From: an uncultured Actinomyces sp.
GTDB taxonomy: Bacteria > Actinomycetota > Actinomycetes > Actinomycetales > Actinomycetaceae
Reading direction: 5' to 3'
NCBI GenBank assembly: GCA_937926415.1
Contig: CALBAF010000143.1
Coordinates: forward strand, 1-7,336
Length of the DNA stretch: 7,336 nt
Shown here: positions 6,299-7,336 of the stretch, piece after piece
How the letters are laid out: each line of letters begins with the position of its first letter
How positions within the stretch are numbered: the first letter of the stretch is position 1
Notes under the pieces: model-generated
What the model was told of the DNA's origin: nothing
The model's database searches: none
What the model saw: the letters and a program-made list of their open reading frames with translations, nothing else
Position numbers and translations under genes: made by a program

Positions 6299-7336
6299 TC
6301 ACTCGGAGGGCGTCGTCTTCTGAATGAGCATCAGGAACTCAGCGTTGGACTGGGTTTCCTTGAGCTTGTCGAGTACCAGTTCGAGGCCCTGCTGCTGGTC
6401 GAGGGTACCCAGGACGCGGCGCAGCCTCCACATGATGCGCAGCTCCTCGGGCTTGAAGAGCAGCTCCTCGCGACGGGTACCCGACGCGTTGAGGTCGATC
6501 GCGGGGAAGATGCGGCGCTCGGCGAGCTGACGCGACAGGCGCAGCTCCATGTTGCCGGTGCCCTTGAACTCCTCGAAGATGACCTCGTCCATCTTCGAGC
6601 CGGTCTCCACCAGCGCCGAAGCGATGATCGTCAGCGAGCCACCCTCGGAGATGTTGCGGGCGGCACCGAAGAACTTCTTGGGCGGGTACAGAGCGGAGGC
6701 ATCCACACCACCGGAGAGGATGCGGCCCGAGGCAGGTGCGGCCAGGTTGTAGGCGCGCGACAGACGCGTGAGAGAGTCAAGGAGGACGACGACATCCTGG
6801 CCCAGCTCGACGAGGCGCTTGGCGCGCTCGATCGCGAGCTCGGCGACGGTCGTGTGATCCGACGCGGGACGGTCGAAGGTGGAGGCGATGACCTCACCCT
6901 TGACGATCGAACGCATGTCGGTGACCTCTTCGGGGCGCTCGTCCACCAGGACGACCATGAGGTGCACCTCGGGGTTGTTCAGCTCGATGGCCTTGGCCAT
7001 CTGCTGAATGACCATCGTCTTACCGGCCTTGGGCGGGGAGACGATGAGGCCACGCTGACCCTTGCCGACGGGGGCGACAAGGTCGATGACGCGCGGCGTG
7101 TAGGCCTTGGGCGAGGTCTCCATGCGCAGCTGCTCGGAGGGGTAGACCGGGGTCAGCTTGCCGAATTCGCGGCGGGCCTGGGCCTGCTCGATCGTCATGC
7201 CGTTGACAGAGTCGACGCGCACGAGGGCGTTGTACTTCTGACGCTGACGCTCGCCCTCTCGGGGCTGGCGGACCGCACCCGTGACGGCGTCACCTGCACG
7301 CAAACCCCAGCGCCTCACATTGCCCAAGGTCACGAA
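6299..7336 (-). CDS. rho: Transcription termination factor Rho (5' end missing, runs off the right edge)
   Basis: Rho is a hexameric RNA-dependent ATPase/helicase that ends untranslated transcripts. The 345 residues present comprise the last part of the RNA-binding region ([23 protein letters not shown] at the edge) and the complete ATPase core. Visible motifs are: the P-loop PPKAGKT (encoded at 7036-7016), [11 protein letters not shown], Walker [17 protein letters not shown] starting near 6793, the Q-loop stretch [19 protein letters not shown], and [14 protein letters not shown] with [15 protein letters not shown] further on. The C-terminus ([12 protein letters not shown]) is ordinary. The true start and the actinobacterial N-terminal extension, if any, lie outside the window. 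It normally precedes rpmE directly; here three unrelated genes intervene. Confidence 0.98.
   Translation of the reverse strand, partial: FVTLGNVRRWGLRAGDAVTGAVRQPREGERQRQKYNALVRVDSVNGMTIEQAQARREFGKLTPVYPSEQLRMETSPKAYTPRVIDLVAPVGKGQRGLIVSPPKAGKTMVIQQMAKAIELNNPEVHLMVVLVDERPEEVTDMRSIVKGEVIASTFDRPASDHTTVAELAIERAKRLVELGQDVVVLLDSLTRLSRAYNLAAPASGRILSGGVDASALYPPKKFFGAARNISEGGSLTIIASALVETGSKMDEVIFEEFKGTGNMELRLSRQLAERRIFPAIDLNASGTRREELLFKPEELRIMWRLRRVLGTLDQQQGLELVLDKLKETQSNAEFLMLIQKTTPSE

Overview
The window is high-GC throughout and every gene lies on the minus strand. The order rho - rpmE - prfA - prmC is the classic actinobacterial arrangement (known, for example, from Mycobacterium tuberculosis). 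Codon use and intact housekeeping proteins fit a chromosome of a high-GC actinobacterium. An Actinomyces/Schaalia-like member of the Actinomycetaceae is my guess, but genus cannot be proved from this sequence.

Read in the direction of transcription (right to left), the window opens with the 3' three quarters or so of rho (7336-6299), the transcription termination ATPase. It ends in a near-perfect intrinsic terminator (13-bp stem, GNRA loop, T tract). Between rho and rpmE, usually close neighbours, sit three tandem paralogous genes of no known function (6190-5015, 4930-3266, 3214-2015). Each encodes a protein with two N-terminal membrane segments and a long, conserved cytoplasmic C-terminal region. 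The middle copy carries about 150 extra residues between its two membrane segments, resembling an extracytoplasmic TPM-like (DUF5129-like) domain. The outer two keep only a short loop there. All three starts lack a well-placed Shine-Dalgarno sequence and share a -10-like hexamer exactly 6 nt before the ATG, which suggests leaderless transcripts. The rho terminator's 3' half recurs after the first paralog as a 19/20 direct repeat, a probable scar of tandem duplication.

The left third is a translation module. A strong extended -10 promoter (1950-1922) and a structured 5' leader of about 120 nt precede rpmE (zinc-type ribosomal protein L31). A 17-bp hairpin lies between rpmE and prfA (release factor RF1). 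The prfA stop overlaps the start of prmC (the RF1/RF2 glutamine methyltransferase), which runs off the left edge. L31 is a ribosome component, RF1 terminates translation, and PrmC modifies the GGQ glutamine of RF1, so this part is functionally coherent. The paralog array has no evident link to it beyond position.

There is no gene-free stretch over 300 bases; the longest gap (1792-2014) holds the rpmE promoter and leader. I saw no tRNA, rRNA, insertion sequence, CRISPR or attachment site.
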